Source: Xestospongia bergquistia (taxonomy: Eukaryota > Porifera > Demospongiae > Haplosclerida > Petrosiidae). Taken from it: a DNA stretch of 64,000 bases. Shown here piece by piece: positions 47,064 through 60,344 of the stretch. The notes under the pieces were generated by a model. That model had not been told where the DNA came from and made no database searches. It was given only the letters and a program-made list of their open reading frames with translations. Positions within the stretch are counted from its first letter, which is position 1; each line of letters opens with the position of its first letter. The position numbers and the translations under genes were made by a program. The DNA is taken from contig OZ014413.1 of assembly GCA_963965975.1 (NCBI GenBank), positions 2,862,001-2,926,000 on the forward strand, written 5' to 3'.

Positions 47064-47606
47064 AAATTAATCCAGAACAAGTAGTCTTTGAATTAGAAGG
47101 CTTTGAATATGAACTGCTGTAAACTAAAGAATTCAATCATGACAATGAGTAAACCTAAACAATTATATCATATAACAAATTAATATAATAACTTACTACA
47201 TGTGACAGTAATATCTTCAAAGTGGTAACAACTACTTATTGAAGTTGATGGACAGGAATTTCTAGTACCATAACATGTGTCAGAGTAAGTACTATCCATA
47301 TATGTACTCCAAATTGGTTGACTGGAATTAATAGACCTGAAATAAGACAAAAGTTATAATATCTATTTTGCTATTCATAGTTTTACTCACAAATAATTGT
47401 GATGATCATAATTATAGTAACTATTATATCCCAGTTGTTTACAAACAGTCTGAGCATCAGTAGAACTAAATCCATTATCACATATTGTTCCCCACTGTCC
47501 ATTACAATAGACCTCAACACGTCCTTCATTAGAATAACTACCTCCTTGAAGATGTATCATGCCAGGGAAAGGATTACTGTACCAGATCCTAGTGGTATCT
47601 GTAACA

Positions 47607-47645
<39 letters not shown>

Positions 47646-48062
47646 AAACATTGCACTCACAGCAGTACACAGTAGCATCATAAGAGTTAGTATTATTACA
47701 TCCACTATCAATGTATGTATCAAAAGAACACTGAAATATAGTGAGATAGCTACTGCTGATACAGTTAAGGTCATCAATGTTTATAGATAGACTATCAGTG
47801 CCATAACTAGACATAAAAATAAAACTAAATCAGATTAAAACTAGTTATATCTAACCTCAGTAATCCAGCTCTAGAGTAACTTGATGCTCCAGTATATCCC
47901 AATTGATGACAGATAACATCTGCTTCATATTGACTGTAGTAGTAATCATCACAGATATTACCCCATCCATTATTGTAATAGACCCTTACAATACCATAGT
48001 AATAGGATGATGAGGTATATCCTTACGATATAGAATAATAGCACCATTTCTAGCAATGTCAT
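47064..48062 (-). pseudogene. G3 module 8, 1-nt deletion in B
   Basis: Exons: B 47856-48062 and 47661-47806; A 47391-47598 and 47197-47336; linker 47064-47123. The B first exon lacks one base near 48021 (ATATCCTTACG instead of ATATCCATTACG). The A first exon is the 208-nt form. The B-to-A intron (47599-47660) is mostly a TA microsatellite. Confidence 0.82.
47609..47642. repeat. (TA)n microsatellite in a 62-bp intron
   Basis: A run of about 16 TA units between the B second exon and the A first exon of G3 module 8. It fills more than half of the intron, so length change could affect splicing. Confidence 0.93.
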
Positions 48063-48314
48063 CTAGATGAAAATAAATCAACATTTATTAATACAAACTA
48101 AAGAAAACTAATTACAATATTTCAGTATACATATTAATATTTTCTGTTAAAACTAATGGATAAATTATTCAAACAAAGCTAAAACAATTTAATAATCTGA
48201 AGAACACATCTGTTATGCCTCAAAGAAGGTACAATAAATAAAACTATGTAGCTTGTATAATTATTTAATTGAAATCATATATAATAATGTCATAACTATG
48301 TTTTGATAACTTAC

Positions 48315-49498
48315 AAATTAATCCTAAGCAAGTAGTCTGTGTATTAGAAGATTTGGAGTTAGAAGTTTTATAAGCTAAAGGAAATATTATTTATATATTT
48401 ACATAATTTATTTAGTTTTATCTATTAAAACATAAAAATTATGATACACTGTATACTAATATATTTTAGATGATGTTAAGGTAGCAAAAGTTGTGATGAG
48501 TATATAATTTATAATAGTATATAGATTGAATTTAAACATTTGCTAAAAATGCACCACAGTAACTGTCCTGCTGTAATACAAAATACTATCACTTACTACA
48601 TGTGACAGTAATATCTTCATATGGAGAACAACTAGTTATTGAAGTCGATGGACAGGAATTTCTAGTACCATAACATGTGTCAGAGGAAGAACTAGACATG
48701 TATGTACTCCAAATAGGTTGACTATAATTACGAGATCTATTATAGTAATATGATAACCTGTAATCCTGATATATCATTTATAATTGCACTTAATAGTATT
48801 ATATTATTAGTAGTATATAGTAATATACTTCAATAATATCTTTACACTTACCGGCTGAAGTGATCATAATGATAGTAACTGTTATATCCCAGTTGTTTAC
48901 AAATAGTTTGAGCATCAGTAGAATTAAATCCTTTAAAACATATTGTTCCCCACTGTCCATAACAATAGACCTCAACATGCCCTTCATTAGAATAATTTCC
49001 TCCTTGAAGACGTATCATACCAGAGAATGGATTACTGTTCCAGATCCTAGTTGTATCTGTAACAAATAAAATAAGTGCTTAGAAAAGTATTGATACACTT
49101 ACAGCAGTAGACAGTAGCATCATAAGAGTTAGTATTAGTACATCTACTATCAATGTATGTAGAGAATGAACACTGAAATATAGTAAGATAGTTGCCACTA
49201 GAACAGTTGAGGTCATCCATCTTCATAGGGAAAGTGTCAGTGCCATAGCTAAACAGAGATATTTAAAACCGTGTGATTATAACTTCTAACCTCAGTAATC
49301 CAGCTCTAGAGTAACTTGATGCTCCAGTATATCCCAATTGATGACAGATGACATTAGCTTCAGTAGAACTGTAGTAGTAATCATCACAGATATTACCCCA
49401 TCCATTATCGTAATAGACCCTTACAATACCATAGTAATAAGATGATGAGGCAATTCCATTACGATATAAAGTTATAGCACCATTTTTAGCAACATCAG
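48315..49498 (-). CDS. G3 module 7 (SRCR B + A + linker)
   Basis: Exons: B 49291-49498 and 49103-49248; A 48852-49056 and 48597-48736; linker 48315-48374. The A first exon has GTICFKGF where other copies have GTICDDGF or GTICDNGF, so the acidic residue after the Cys is lost. Confidence 0.85.
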
Positions 49499-49615
49499 CT
49501 AAATGATAAAAGATTATCACACTCTAATTGCTAACTGAAAGGATTATCATATATATTTAATACATATGTTTAACAATGTTTTAGCATTTACATATTACAA
49601 TATGTAAATACTAAC

Positions 49616-50612
49616 TAATTAATCCAGAACAAGTTGTTTTTGAATTAGAAGATTTTGAATAGAAACTGCTGTAAACTAAAGAATGCAATAACGATAATGA
49701 GTAAAAGTTAGTAATTATAATTATCACTTAACAAGTATGCAAATTACATGATATAACATCTTACTACATGTGACAGTAATATCTCCATAGTGGTTACAAC
49801 TAGTTATTGAAGTTGATGGACAGGAATTTCTAGTACCATAACATGTGTCAGAGGAAGAACTAGACATGTATGCACTCCAAATTGGTTGACTGGAAGTACC
49901 ATATCTGAAATGATGCAAATATCAAAACATCTATTTGCATATCGATAACATTACTCACAAATAAGAAAGGGGATCATAATTATAGTAATAATTATATCCC
50001 AGTTGTTTACAAATAGTTTGAGCATCAGTAGAACTAAATCCATTATCACATATTGTTCCCCACTGTCCATTACAATAGACCTCAACACGTCCTTGATTAG
50101 GATAACTACCTCCCTGAAGACGTATCATACCAGAGAAAGGATTACTGTCCCAGGTCCTAGTAGTATCTGTTACAAAAATTGTAAATATTAAGGAAATCTT
50201 TTATACTTACAGCAGTACACAGTAGGATCATAAGAGTTATTATTAGTACATCCACTATTAATGTATGTAGAAAATGAACACTGAAAGATAGTCAGGTAGC
50301 TACTATTGCCACAGTTGAGGTCATTTATTTTCATTGATAGACAATCAGTGCCATAACTAAAAAGAAAACAAAGTCTAAATATGGTTAAAGCAGTTAAATC
50401 TAACCTCAGTAATCCAGCTCTAGAGTAACGTGATGCTCCAGTATATCCCAATTGATGACAGATGACATTAGCTTCAGTAGAACTGTAGTAGTAATCATCA
50501 CAGATATTACCCCATTCATTATTGTAATAGACCCTTACAATACCATAGTAATAGGATGTTGAGGTATATCCATTACAATATAGAATAATAGCACCATTTT
50601 TAGCAATATCAG
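49616..50612 (-). CDS. G3 module 6 (SRCR B + A + linker)
   Basis: Exons: B 50405-50612 and 50211-50356; A 49959-50166 and 49765-49904; linker 49616-49675. The A first exon is the 208-nt form, ending DPLSYF with a GTGAGT donor. Introns at 50613-50966 and 51027-51355 are AT-rich with nothing recognised. Confidence 0.85.
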
Positions 50613-50966
50613 CTAATTGATAAAAGATTGTCAAATTCTAGTTAATGATTGAAAGGATTTTTATGTATTGTACATATTTAAGAAAATTGTATCATTGACC
50701 TAACACAATAACATATTACTAATTATTAAAATAGACCTGCATTCTCTAACTACAAACTAAATGACTAAGTACAAATTTGAGTCAATAGTCATATTACTAT
50801 TGTCTACACAAACGTACTGGATGAAATGTAAAGATTAAAAAAATTTCATTGTTTCAAGATACTCATCAACAATGCTTCAAAGAAGGTACAATAAGGAAAA
50901 CTATGTAGCTTATAATATAATTTATGTCATATATATTATAGTCATAACTATGTTGTGATAACTTAC

Positions 50967-51495
50967 TAATTAATCCTAAACAAGTAGTATATGTATTAGA
51001 AGGTTTGGAGTTTGAAGTGCTATATGCTGAAGGAAATATTATATTTATATGTTGAAACACAAAACATTATTACACAGTAGTCAGTCTAAGAATATATTTA
51101 AAATGATGTTAAAGTAGTAAATGCTATGATGTGTTTACAATTGATGATAGATACAGACTGAAATACCTACAAATACATCACAGTAATTAGTTCATGTTTA
51201 AAGAACTCCAGTAGTCAATAAAGTCAAGATTGAGCAGACCTCCAATTTATTATAAACGTTATATTACTTTTATTTTAAGGAGGTAATAACACATCTCTCC
51301 ATTTTTAAAAAATTATAATAATACAAGCTAACAGATAGTTGAAACTATTACTTACTACATGTGACAGTAATATCTTCATTGTGGTTACAACTAGTTATTG
51401 AAGTTGATGGACAGGAATTTATAGTACCATAACATGTGTCAGAGGAAGAACTAGACATGTATGCACTCCAAATTGGTTGACTAGAATTACCAGAC
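50967..51495 (-). pseudogene. G3 module 5 remnant: half A domain and linker
   Basis: Only the A second exon 51356-51495 and linker 50967-51026 remain. The B domain and the A first exon are missing; just the last 15 or so bases of the A first exon and its donor survive (51634-51645). Splicing the previous linker (phase 1 end) to this exon (phase 2 start) would break the frame. Confidence 0.8.
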
Positions 51496-51742
51496 CTGAA
51501 TAATAGTCAAATAACTTAATATAAAAAGAGAATAAAATGATTCAAGTAGACATATATTTTATTGAAGTATCTAAACAGTGTCATACTTAAACAATATTTA
51601 CTGTAGCTAGTTACTTTGTTTATAATACTTACAGACTTAAATGATAAAATATTATCTTACACTAATTGCTAAATGAAATAATTATCACAATATAGTCAAT
51701 ACACATGTTTAAGAAAATTAATACATAGTCGTAATTACTCAC

Positions 51743-52799
51743 AAATTAATCTGGAACAAGTGGTCTTTGAATTAGAAGGTTTTGAATATGAACTGTTGTA
51801 ATCTAAAATTAAAATAATAAAAACGAATAAACCTAAGTAATTATATCATTTAACAAATTGTGCAAGTTGATTCATATAACAACTTACTACATGTAACAGT
51901 TACATCCTCAGAGTGGCCATAACTAGTTATTGAAGTAGATGGACAGGAATTTCTAGTACCATAACATGTGTCAGAGGAAGAACTGTACATGTTTGTCTTC
52001 CAAATTGGTTGATTGGAATTACCAGATCTATTATAGTAATACAAAACCATGTAATCCTGATATATCATTAATGATATATCAGGATTATAAATATTGAATA
52101 TTTAACAGTGTTATGCATTTAGTCTCTGAAATGTTATTACTTCTTTACACTTACAGGCTGAGGTGATCATAATTATAATAACTATTATATCCCAGTTGTT
52201 TACAGATAGTTTGGGCATCAGTAGAACTAAATCCATTATCACATATTGTTCCCCATTGTCCATTACAATAGACCTCTACACATCCTTCATTTGGATAACT
52301 ACCTCCCTGAAGACGTATCATACCAGAGAAAGGATTGCTGTCCCAGATTCTAGTGGTATCTGCAACAAAATGATAAGTAATAAGGAAATATTTTTACTCA
52401 CAGCAGTACACAGTAGCATCATAAGAGTTAGTGTTATTACATCCACTATCAATGTATGTATCAAAAGAACACTGAAATATAGTAAGGTAGTTGCTATTAG
52501 AACAGTTGAGGTCATCCATCTTCATAGACAAAGTGTCAGTGCCATAACTAGATAAAGATAATGTAGAGCATGATTATTAGATAATTCTAACTTCACTAAT
52601 CCAGCTCTAGAGTAACTTGATGCTCCAGTATATCCCAATTGATGACAAATGACATTAACTTCAGTAGAACTGTAGTAGTAATCATCACAGATATTACCCC
52701 ATCCATTATTGTAATAGACCCTCACAATACCAAAGTAATATGTTGACGAAGTATACCCATTACGGTATAGAATAATAGCACCATTTTGAGCAACATCAG
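51743..52799 (-). CDS. G3 module 4 (SRCR B + A + linker)
   Basis: Exons: B 52592-52799 and 52402-52547; A 52155-52359 and 51888-52027; linker 51743-51802. Exon lengths are normal. One A Cys is Tyr (TSYGHSEDV). The A second exon, linker and flanking introns (51646-51900) are almost identical to G4 63630-63900. A perfect 36-bp palindrome lies in the A intron at 52052-52087. Confidence 0.82.
52052..52087. repeat. Perfect 36-bp palindrome
   Basis: Both arms are TAATCCTGATATATCATT. It lies in the intron inside the A domain of G3 module 4. Other modules have one arm only (for example near 34240 and 48765), so it arose by a local inverted duplication. Confidence 0.93.
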
Positions 52800-53134
52800 C
52801 TAAATGATAAAAACTTATAAAATTCTAATTAATGATTGAAAGCATTTTTATGTATTGTACATATTTAAGAAAATTGTATCATTGACCTAACACAATAACA
52901 TATTACTAATTATTAAAATAAACCTGGAATAACTAACTATAAACTAAATGACTAAGTACAAATTTGAGTCAATAGTCATATTACTATTGTCTACACAAAC
53001 GTACTGGATGAAAAGATAAAATTTCATTGTTTCATTAAACCCATCTTCAAAGAAGGTACAATGAAGAAAATTGTACTTTGTAATATAATTTATGTCAGAT
53101 ATATTATAGTCATAACTATGTTGTGATAACTTAC

Positions 53135-54457
53135 TAATTAATCCTAAACAAGTAGTATGTTTATTAGAAGGTTTTGAGTTTGAAGTGCTATAAGCTGAAG
53201 GAAATATTATACATATATTTATCTGTTGAAACACAAAACATTATTACATAGTAGACAGTCTAAGTATATATTTTAGATGATGTTAAAGTAGTAAATGCTA
53301 TGATGTGTCTACAATTGATGATAGATACAGATTGAATGAAATGCTAGTTATAAATACATCACAGTAATTAATTCATGTTTAAAGAACTCAAGCAGTTGAT
53401 AAAGTTCAAGACTGAACCCAATATATTATTTTGAATCCAATTTATTATAATAGTTATACTAATTTTATTTTAAGGAGGTATTAACACCTCTCTCCTTCTT
53501 TAAAAATTATAATAATACAAGCTACCAGATAGCTGAAACTATTACTTACTACATGTGATAGTAATATCTTGATAGTGGTTACAACTAGTTATTGAAGTCG
53601 ACGGACAGGAATTTCTAGTACCATAACATGTGTCAGAGAAAGAACTGTACATGTCTTCCAAATTGGTTGATTGGAATTACCAGATCTATTATAGTAATAC
53701 AAAACCATGTATATCAGAATAATATTTATAATATTATAGGATTATAAATATTTAATACGTAATAGAGTTATGCATTAGTGTCTGAAATGTTATTAATTCT
53801 TTACACTTACAAGCTGAGGTGATCATATTTGTGGTAATAATTATATCCCTGTTGTTTACAGACAGTTTGGGCATCAGTAGAATCAAATCCATCATCACAT
53901 ATTGTTCCCCACTGTCCATTACAGTAGACTTCAACATGTCCTTCATTTGAATATCTACCTCCCTGAAGACGTATCATACCAGAGAAGGCATTACTGTTCC
54001 AGATTCTAGTAGTATCTTAAAACAAAAATGATAAGTATTAAGGAAATATTTTTACTCACAGCAGTACACAGTAGCATCATAAGAGTTAGTGTTATTACAT
54101 CCACTATCAATGTATGTATCAAAAGAACACTGAAATATAGTAAGGTAGTTGCTGTTAGAACAGTTGAGGTCATCCATCTTCATAGATAAAGTATCAGTGC
54201 CATAGCTAAACAGAGATCATGTAGAGTATGATTATTAGATAATTCTAACCTCACTAATCCAGCTCTAGAGTAACTAGAAGCTCCAGTATATCCCAATTGA
54301 TGACAGATGACATTAGCTTCAGTAGAACTGTAGTAGTAATCATCACAGATATTACCCCATCCATTATTGTAATAGACTCTCACAATACCATAGTAATAGG
54401 ATGTTGAGACAATTCCATTACGAGATAGAACTATAGCACCATTTTGAGCAACATCAG
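53135..54457 (-). pseudogene. G3 module 3, 4-nt deletion
   Basis: Exons: B 54250-54457 and 54060-54205; A 53811-54015 and 53550-53685; linker 53135-53194. The A second exon is 136 nt instead of 140. Comparison with 51980-52020 shows a missing TTTG-type tetranucleotide after ACATG, near 53653. Confidence 0.82.
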
Positions 54458-54569
54458 CTAAATGACAAAAGATAATATAATTGTTAACTGAGAGGATTAC
54501 TGTATATAGTCAAAACACATGTTTAACAAGCTTATAAGATTTACTTAATTTAATAACATAATTACTTAC

Positions 54570-55603
54570 AAATTAATCCATCACAAGTTGTCTTTGAATT
54601 ATAAGTGTTTGAATATGAACTACTGTAGACTAAAGAATATTACAATGATAATGAGTAAACCTAAGATATTAATTCACTTAACAACTTACTACATGTGATA
54701 GTAACATCCTCAGAGTGGGTACAACTAGTAATTGAAGTTGATGGACAGGAATTTCTAGTACCATAACATATATGATAGTAAAAACTAGACATGTATGTAC
54801 TCCAAATAGGTTGATTGGAAGTACTCGGCCTGAATTAATGACAAATAATGTTAAAATATGTTCTCAATGCATGATAACCAAATTAAATAAAAAATAGATA
54901 GTTTAATATTATAAAATGACTACAAGTTTTAAGTATAATTATATGTAATTTGTCTCTTACACACTAAGGTGATCAAAATTATAGTAATAGTTATATCCGA
55001 GTTGTTTACAGATAGTTTGAGCATCAGTAGAACCAAATCCATTATCACATATTGTTCCCTATTGTCCATTACAATAGACCTCAACACGTCCTTCATTAGA
55101 ATAATTTCCTCCCTGAAGACGTATCATACCAGAGAATGGATTACTGTTCCAGATCCTAGTGATATCTATAACAAATGTAGAAATTTACTAAGTAAATATT
55201 TATGCACTTACAGCAGTAGACAGTAGCATCATAAGAGTTAGTATTAGTACATCCATTATCAATGTATGTAGAGAATGAACACTGAAATATAGTAAAGTAG
55301 TTGCTACTAGCACAGTTGAGGTCATCCATCTTCATAGATAAAGTATCAGTGCCATAACTAAACAGAGATAATGTAGACCTTGATTATTAGATAATTCTAA
55401 CCTCACTAATCCAGCTCTAGAGTAAGTTGATGTTCCAGTATATCCCAATTGATGAGAGATTACATTAGCTTCAGTAGAATTGTAGTAGAAATCATCACAG
55501 ATATTACCCCATCCATTGTAAAAAACCCTCACAATACCATAGTAATAAGATAATGAGTCATACCAATTACGAAATAAAATTATAGCACCATTACTTGGAG
55601 TAG
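54570..55603 (-). pseudogene. G3 module 2, premature stop and Cys loss
   Basis: Exons: B 55402-55603 and 55212-55357; A 54961-55165 and 54690-54829; linker 54570-54629. In A the Trp of GQWGTIC is TAG (near 55058-55060). In B the second conserved Cys is Ser (VISHQLGY). The B exon starts STPSNGAIIL. Confidence 0.82.
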
Positions 55604-55992
55604 CTAGATAGAAATAGATCAGTATACTCTAACTACCAACTAATAAAAGTAAATAAATACATGTTTATAATTATTATACATATTATTATTATTATTACAT
55701 GCTTAAGTGAATTAATTTTATTCAAATAAAACTAGAAATAACCTGACAATCTCAGTCTTCAATATATAATTGAACAAAATTATGTAACTTGTAAAAATTA
55801 GTAAAGTGAATTGAAGGAGCATAAAAAATTGCACTCTTAAGATGTTGTTTAAGATAACATGGGTTTTCTATAGATGATTAATGTAAGCAATGCAAGCTTG
55901 TTAGTCAGGTAGAGAGTCACTATTAATAACAATTATTAAGTTAATAATATAACCGAGATCATAATTTATAATTATAATTAGATATCACTTAC

Positions 55993-57451
55993 AAATTAGT
56001 CCAGAACAAGTACTCTTTCTATTAGTTGATTTGGAATAAGATGTGCTGTAAACTAAAGGAAATATTTTACATATATCAAAATATTTAGGAGATTCTTTAC
56101 ATTATGATAACAAAATATATCATAATTATCATCCTAAGAATATTTTAAAGTAATGTGGCTGCAATTTATCTTGATGATGGTATATAGATTGAAACACTTT
56201 TGTAAATACATCACTATAATTCAATAGATATAAATAGCTCCTATCACTTGGTTGAACAATAGAGTCAAGATTGAATAGAATACAGTATTTGATTACTTGT
56301 TAACCTACCTATATTCATAATTATATCTTTAGAATTAATAATTCTAGTAGCTACCATTGTTGATAGTTACAGAAAGATTATAAAGAACAATAAACTTTAA
56401 AATATTATCATGTGGTATTTCAAAGAACTCATTCTGATAAGCTTTTTAGATTTTTTACAGATCCATGCCTCAAACCTATTTAGAAAATGTTATTATAATG
56501 AGGTAATAACACTTCTCTTCATCATAATAATTCAAATTAGGAGTTAGTTAATATATGCATTATCACTTACTATATTCCACAGTAACATCTTCAGAGTGGG
56601 AACAACCACTAACTGAACTTGATGGACAGGAATTACTAGTACCATAACAAGAGGAAGAACTAGACATGTTTGCACTCCAAATTGGTTGATTAGAATTACC
56701 AGATCTATTATAGTAATACAATAACCAGTTTAATCCTCATTTATTATTTATAAACCACAACTGTTTAATGCATTAACTAATATCTATATAATTACCACTT
56801 CTCACACTTACAAATTGAGGTGATCATAATTATAGTAGCCATTATATCCTAGTTGTTTACAAACAGTCTGAGCATCATTAGAACTAAATCCATTATTACA
56901 CATTGTTCCCCACTCTCCGTTACAGTAGACTTCCACACGACCATGATTAGAATAATTAGCTCCATGAAGACGTATCATACCAGAGAAAGGATTACTGTTC
57001 CAGATCCTAGTGGTGTCTGTCACAAAAATCATATTGGTATTAAGATATTTTATACTCACAGCAGTACACAGTGGCATCATAAGAGTTAGTATTATTACAT
57101 CTACTATCAATGTATGTATCAAAAAAACACTGAAATATAGTGAGGTAGTTACTACTGGCACAGTTGAGATCATCAATCTTAATAGATAAAGTATCAGTGC
57201 CATAGCTAGACAATGATAATGTAAAACACGGATTATTAGATATTTCTAACCTCACTAAACCAGCTCTAGAGTAACTTGATGCTCCAGTATATCCCAAGTG
57301 ATGACAGATGACATTAGCTTCAGTAGAACTGTAGTAGGAATCATCACAGATATTACCCCATCCATTATTATAATAGACCCTCACAATGCCATAGTAGTAA
57401 GATGACGAGGTATACCCATTCGATACACCATTATGGCGCCGTTTGTTAAAG
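55993..57451 (-). pseudogene. G3 module 1, frameshift and Cys loss
   Basis: Exons: B 57251-57451 and 57060-57205; A 56812-57016 and 56571-56704; linker 55993-56052. One base is missing at 57420/57421 (CCATTCGAT instead of CCATTACGA). The A second exon lacks six bases in frame, and its last Cys codon is TAT (Tyr) just before the donor. Confidence 0.8.
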
Positions 57452-58554
57452 CTTTATTAAACAAAAATATAATATTTGATTATAAACATGGATTTTATAA
57501 TTTACTCTACCCTAACCACATTGTTTATGTAGTGAAAAAATAGAATAATGCTAAGAATATTAACATGAGTATGTTTACATTCTTTATGTGGAAAGACAAA
57601 CAAGAATTGTATTAATCTTTTTAATGAACACAGCATAGTCTTAGAACAGTCGATGCATTTTGTAGTTTCAGTAATCAGTATTCACACAAAAACGTTGATA
57701 CCATTGATATTACATATCTTTTTCTATTAAGAATTTTATATTATTAATATATACTTAAATTTCAATTCATACAGCGAACAAAAATATATAGTTTTGCTAC
57801 AATAGTAACAGTTATAGCAAAAGTTGAAGTTAATGTAATTATGGATATGAAATCATGAGTGAACACAATATGACTTTAGAGCACAACAACATAATTATGA
57901 TAACATTTTGCTATTAATAATAGACAGAAATCAATTATTTTTTGATCAATTCCAATCTTCTGTTATTACATTGATATGTAATAACAAACTCTTTTATATT
58001 AGTTTAATGTACAAATGTTTATTATACTGATTTATTATAATAATATGAATAATATCACAAAGATTAAACTCGTACTATAGAAAATATTATAATCATAATT
58101 GTATTACAATAAACAGATGGAAATGATATAACTGATTTATAATCTCACTCAATGTAGTTTTGTGATTTTAATTAATAATACATTAACAAAACAATATTAC
58201 ATTATACTATAAATCAATCTGAAATCCAATAATAATACTACAGTGGTAGCATGATCCTATTCCTCATGGGGTCAGTCACATTTATAATTACTTAAAAGCT
58301 ATAATGCAATATTAAAATTGCTTTGTCATATCCGGTCCAAATGGAAATTTCTGTTAGTATTGTATGCTTTGATGTGTTTTTATTTGAATAACCTTAGTGC
58401 ACCCAGGATGTAATCTGTTGTTTATGTGAAATTTATATATATACAGTCATTCAAGACCAACTTACTTGTCACCAAGCTAACAGTATTTATGCTGTCATTA
58501 CCGAGGCAGCAAGCTGTATGAGGGGATTATGGGGATATATATATATACACTTAC
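57452..58554 (-). other. G3 intron 1
   Basis: 57460-57700 matches intron-1 sequence of G1 and G2. 57790-58300 has AT-rich sequence similar to 22500-22870 and 23400-23800 in G1 intron 1. Neither the foldback element nor the retroelement is present. Confidence 0.65.
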
Positions 58555-58629
58555 CATATGTAGAGTAAACCAAATAACTCAACAGAATTGCAAGAAGGAA
58601 GAAAACAGAGAACTGCTGCCTTCGGCCAT
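58555..58629 (-). pseudogene. G3 exon 1: signal-peptide exon with a 1-nt deletion
   Basis: The ATG is at 58627-58629. Compared with G1 and G2, one base is missing after the third codon, so translation from the ATG stops at FLQFC. The hydrophobic frame ([19 protein letters not shown]) is still open to the GTAAGT donor but has no upstream in-frame ATG before a TGA. Confidence 0.8.
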
Positions 58630-58635
58630 CAGGGT

Positions 58636-58643
58636 TGTCGTCA
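58636..58643. promoter_or_regulatory. Degenerate CRE-like site of G3
   Basis: TGTCGTCA, one mismatch from the G1 site, lies just upstream of the G3 start. The neighbouring upstream block (to about 58740) is shortened compared with G1 and G2. Confidence 0.3.
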
Positions 58644-60344
58644 TACAGGAAATAGTCTTGACAATGCCGGAAGCTTTGGTAACAAAGAATTCAAGATGGC
58701 GTATTTTATTTATAAAGACTTTGTAAAGACTTTTTTTACTTCTTATACTCGTTCGAAAAGATGTACGTAGCATTACTGAAACTCTTTTTTCTGTATATAA
58801 ATAGATACCTTGACAAGATCATGTGGAAAATATTTTTAAAATTGCCTAACCACCTCACTAATGTTCTAGTTGTTTCAAATCTGGAAGATATTTGATTATC
58901 CTCAGCTTTTAGTTAAACACTAAGGCAAATCTTCTAACTAAAATATTCACTATCCATAGGTTAAAGGATATATGAGATGTATTATCTAGGAACTTGGTAC
59001 ACATGTTCTCACAGTTGTCCCATGAACAGAGATAAGGGATACTTATCCTCAATTTTCAACTCTCTCAACACTCACTCTCATCTTATCATCAGTTCTGTTT
59101 TTTATATATTTTATTTAGGATTTTCTTTAAAATATTTTTTGAATTTTTTATTTTCTATATAATTTATTTCTGTATGCACTCAAATTAATAAAATGGTTAT
59201 ATATTTTTTTCAACAAACAATAGTCAGAATGAGGAGTTCTTATCAATCCAAACATCTTGTATGCAGAGGTTTTCTTTAATGAAATAAAAATAAGTACAGT
59301 AACAATGACCACACAACTTATATATAGGATAAAGACCAAACATCAATGCATCTATTGATAGACATGACAAAAAGTCAGTATATTTAGTGCCTATCTAAAT
59401 TGCTAAAATAAAGAATACAGGAGCTATTACCTCAAGTTTTGATCACGTTTGGTACATTCACATGTGTATTATATGGATATAATACAAATTTTAAGGTCAC
59501 AGAGAGAATGCCCAAACGTCACGAGTGACAAATAAGTGACTAAAACAACATTGTGATATATATATTTACAGTATTAGGACAAAAATCGATCACGCCCACT
59601 AGACTACAGCCATCTTCTAGTTGATTTTCTGCTGGACCAGCAGGTATTTTGTTCTATTTTCAATTATCAAAAACAACACTTTTTAAAAACTGTAGAATAT
59701 AATGTAATGGGAGAGCATGTAAAGCAAACTAACAGCACATATCAACAGAATAATCTTAAAAGTAAACAATGAACTAAAGGCAAATGTTTAAATTTTTCTT
59801 AGAAAAGAAGGGTCCGTGATTCATTTAAGGGAAACCGCCATGTTTTGAGAATTATTGTCTTGAGATTCTTTATCTAGCATGGATTTCTAACTCCAACTGG
59901 TATGTAGATCATAAGATGCCTCTTGATTATCAACATTGACAAAGTGTTATATGATGATTCAAACTTATTATGACCAAATGATCAGTTGAACAAGCATGCA
60001 AAATTATTAGCCATTTAAAACCTGAGAGCTTTTATTCTTTTTCCATTTCAAACAACACGTAAAAAACGTTTAAAAGTGTAGTGAATAGTCCAACCATAAG
60101 TAGCAAATTATGTCAAAATTATTTTTAATAGAAGTAGTTGGCAGGCAGATAGATGTAGCTGGCAGGTAATTAAGGAAAGTTATATTAATATGGTTTAATT
60201 ACATTACTTACGGTCAGTTTAATAAAATATTTTCTAATAGCCTTGAAAATTACAATAAGAGCACAAAGACATTAAGTAGCATAAAAATAGCTGTTTTGTT
60301 ATTGAAATTAACATATGTAACAAATTGTTTCTCAATGTATGTTT
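58644..60344. other. Intergenic stretch between G3 start and G4 end
   Basis: 58644-58740 is the shortened upstream block of G3. 58741-60030 is AT-rich sequence with no recognised gene. 60031-60344 is the G4 downstream flank, which aligns with that of G2. A minus-strand AATAAA at 60031-60036, about 310 bp after the stop, is a possible polyadenylation signal. Confidence 0.55.

Larger units (their letters stand above)
39260..58629 (-). pseudogene. G3: damaged multi-SRCR gene, about 25 domains
   Basis: It has the full plan from signal exon to PPxY tail, with 12 B and 13 A domains plus one half. At least six lesions break the frame: 1-nt deletions in the signal exon (58555-58629 is 75 nt, not 76), in the first SRCR exon (57251-57451, 201 not 202), in the exon 47856-48062 (207 not 208), and in the terminal exon (526 nt); a 4-nt deletion in 53550-53685; and TGG to TAG in 54961-55165. 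A microhomology deletion removes one and a half domains at 51639-51645, and two B' exons have TG where an AG acceptor is expected. Most exons are nevertheless intact, so inactivation may be recent, or some lesions may be consensus errors. Confidence 0.72.

Noticed and set aside
58977-59339. Short frames on both strands between G3 and G4
   Set aside because: Low-complexity AT-rich sequence with no family motif or conservation in other intergenic stretches.
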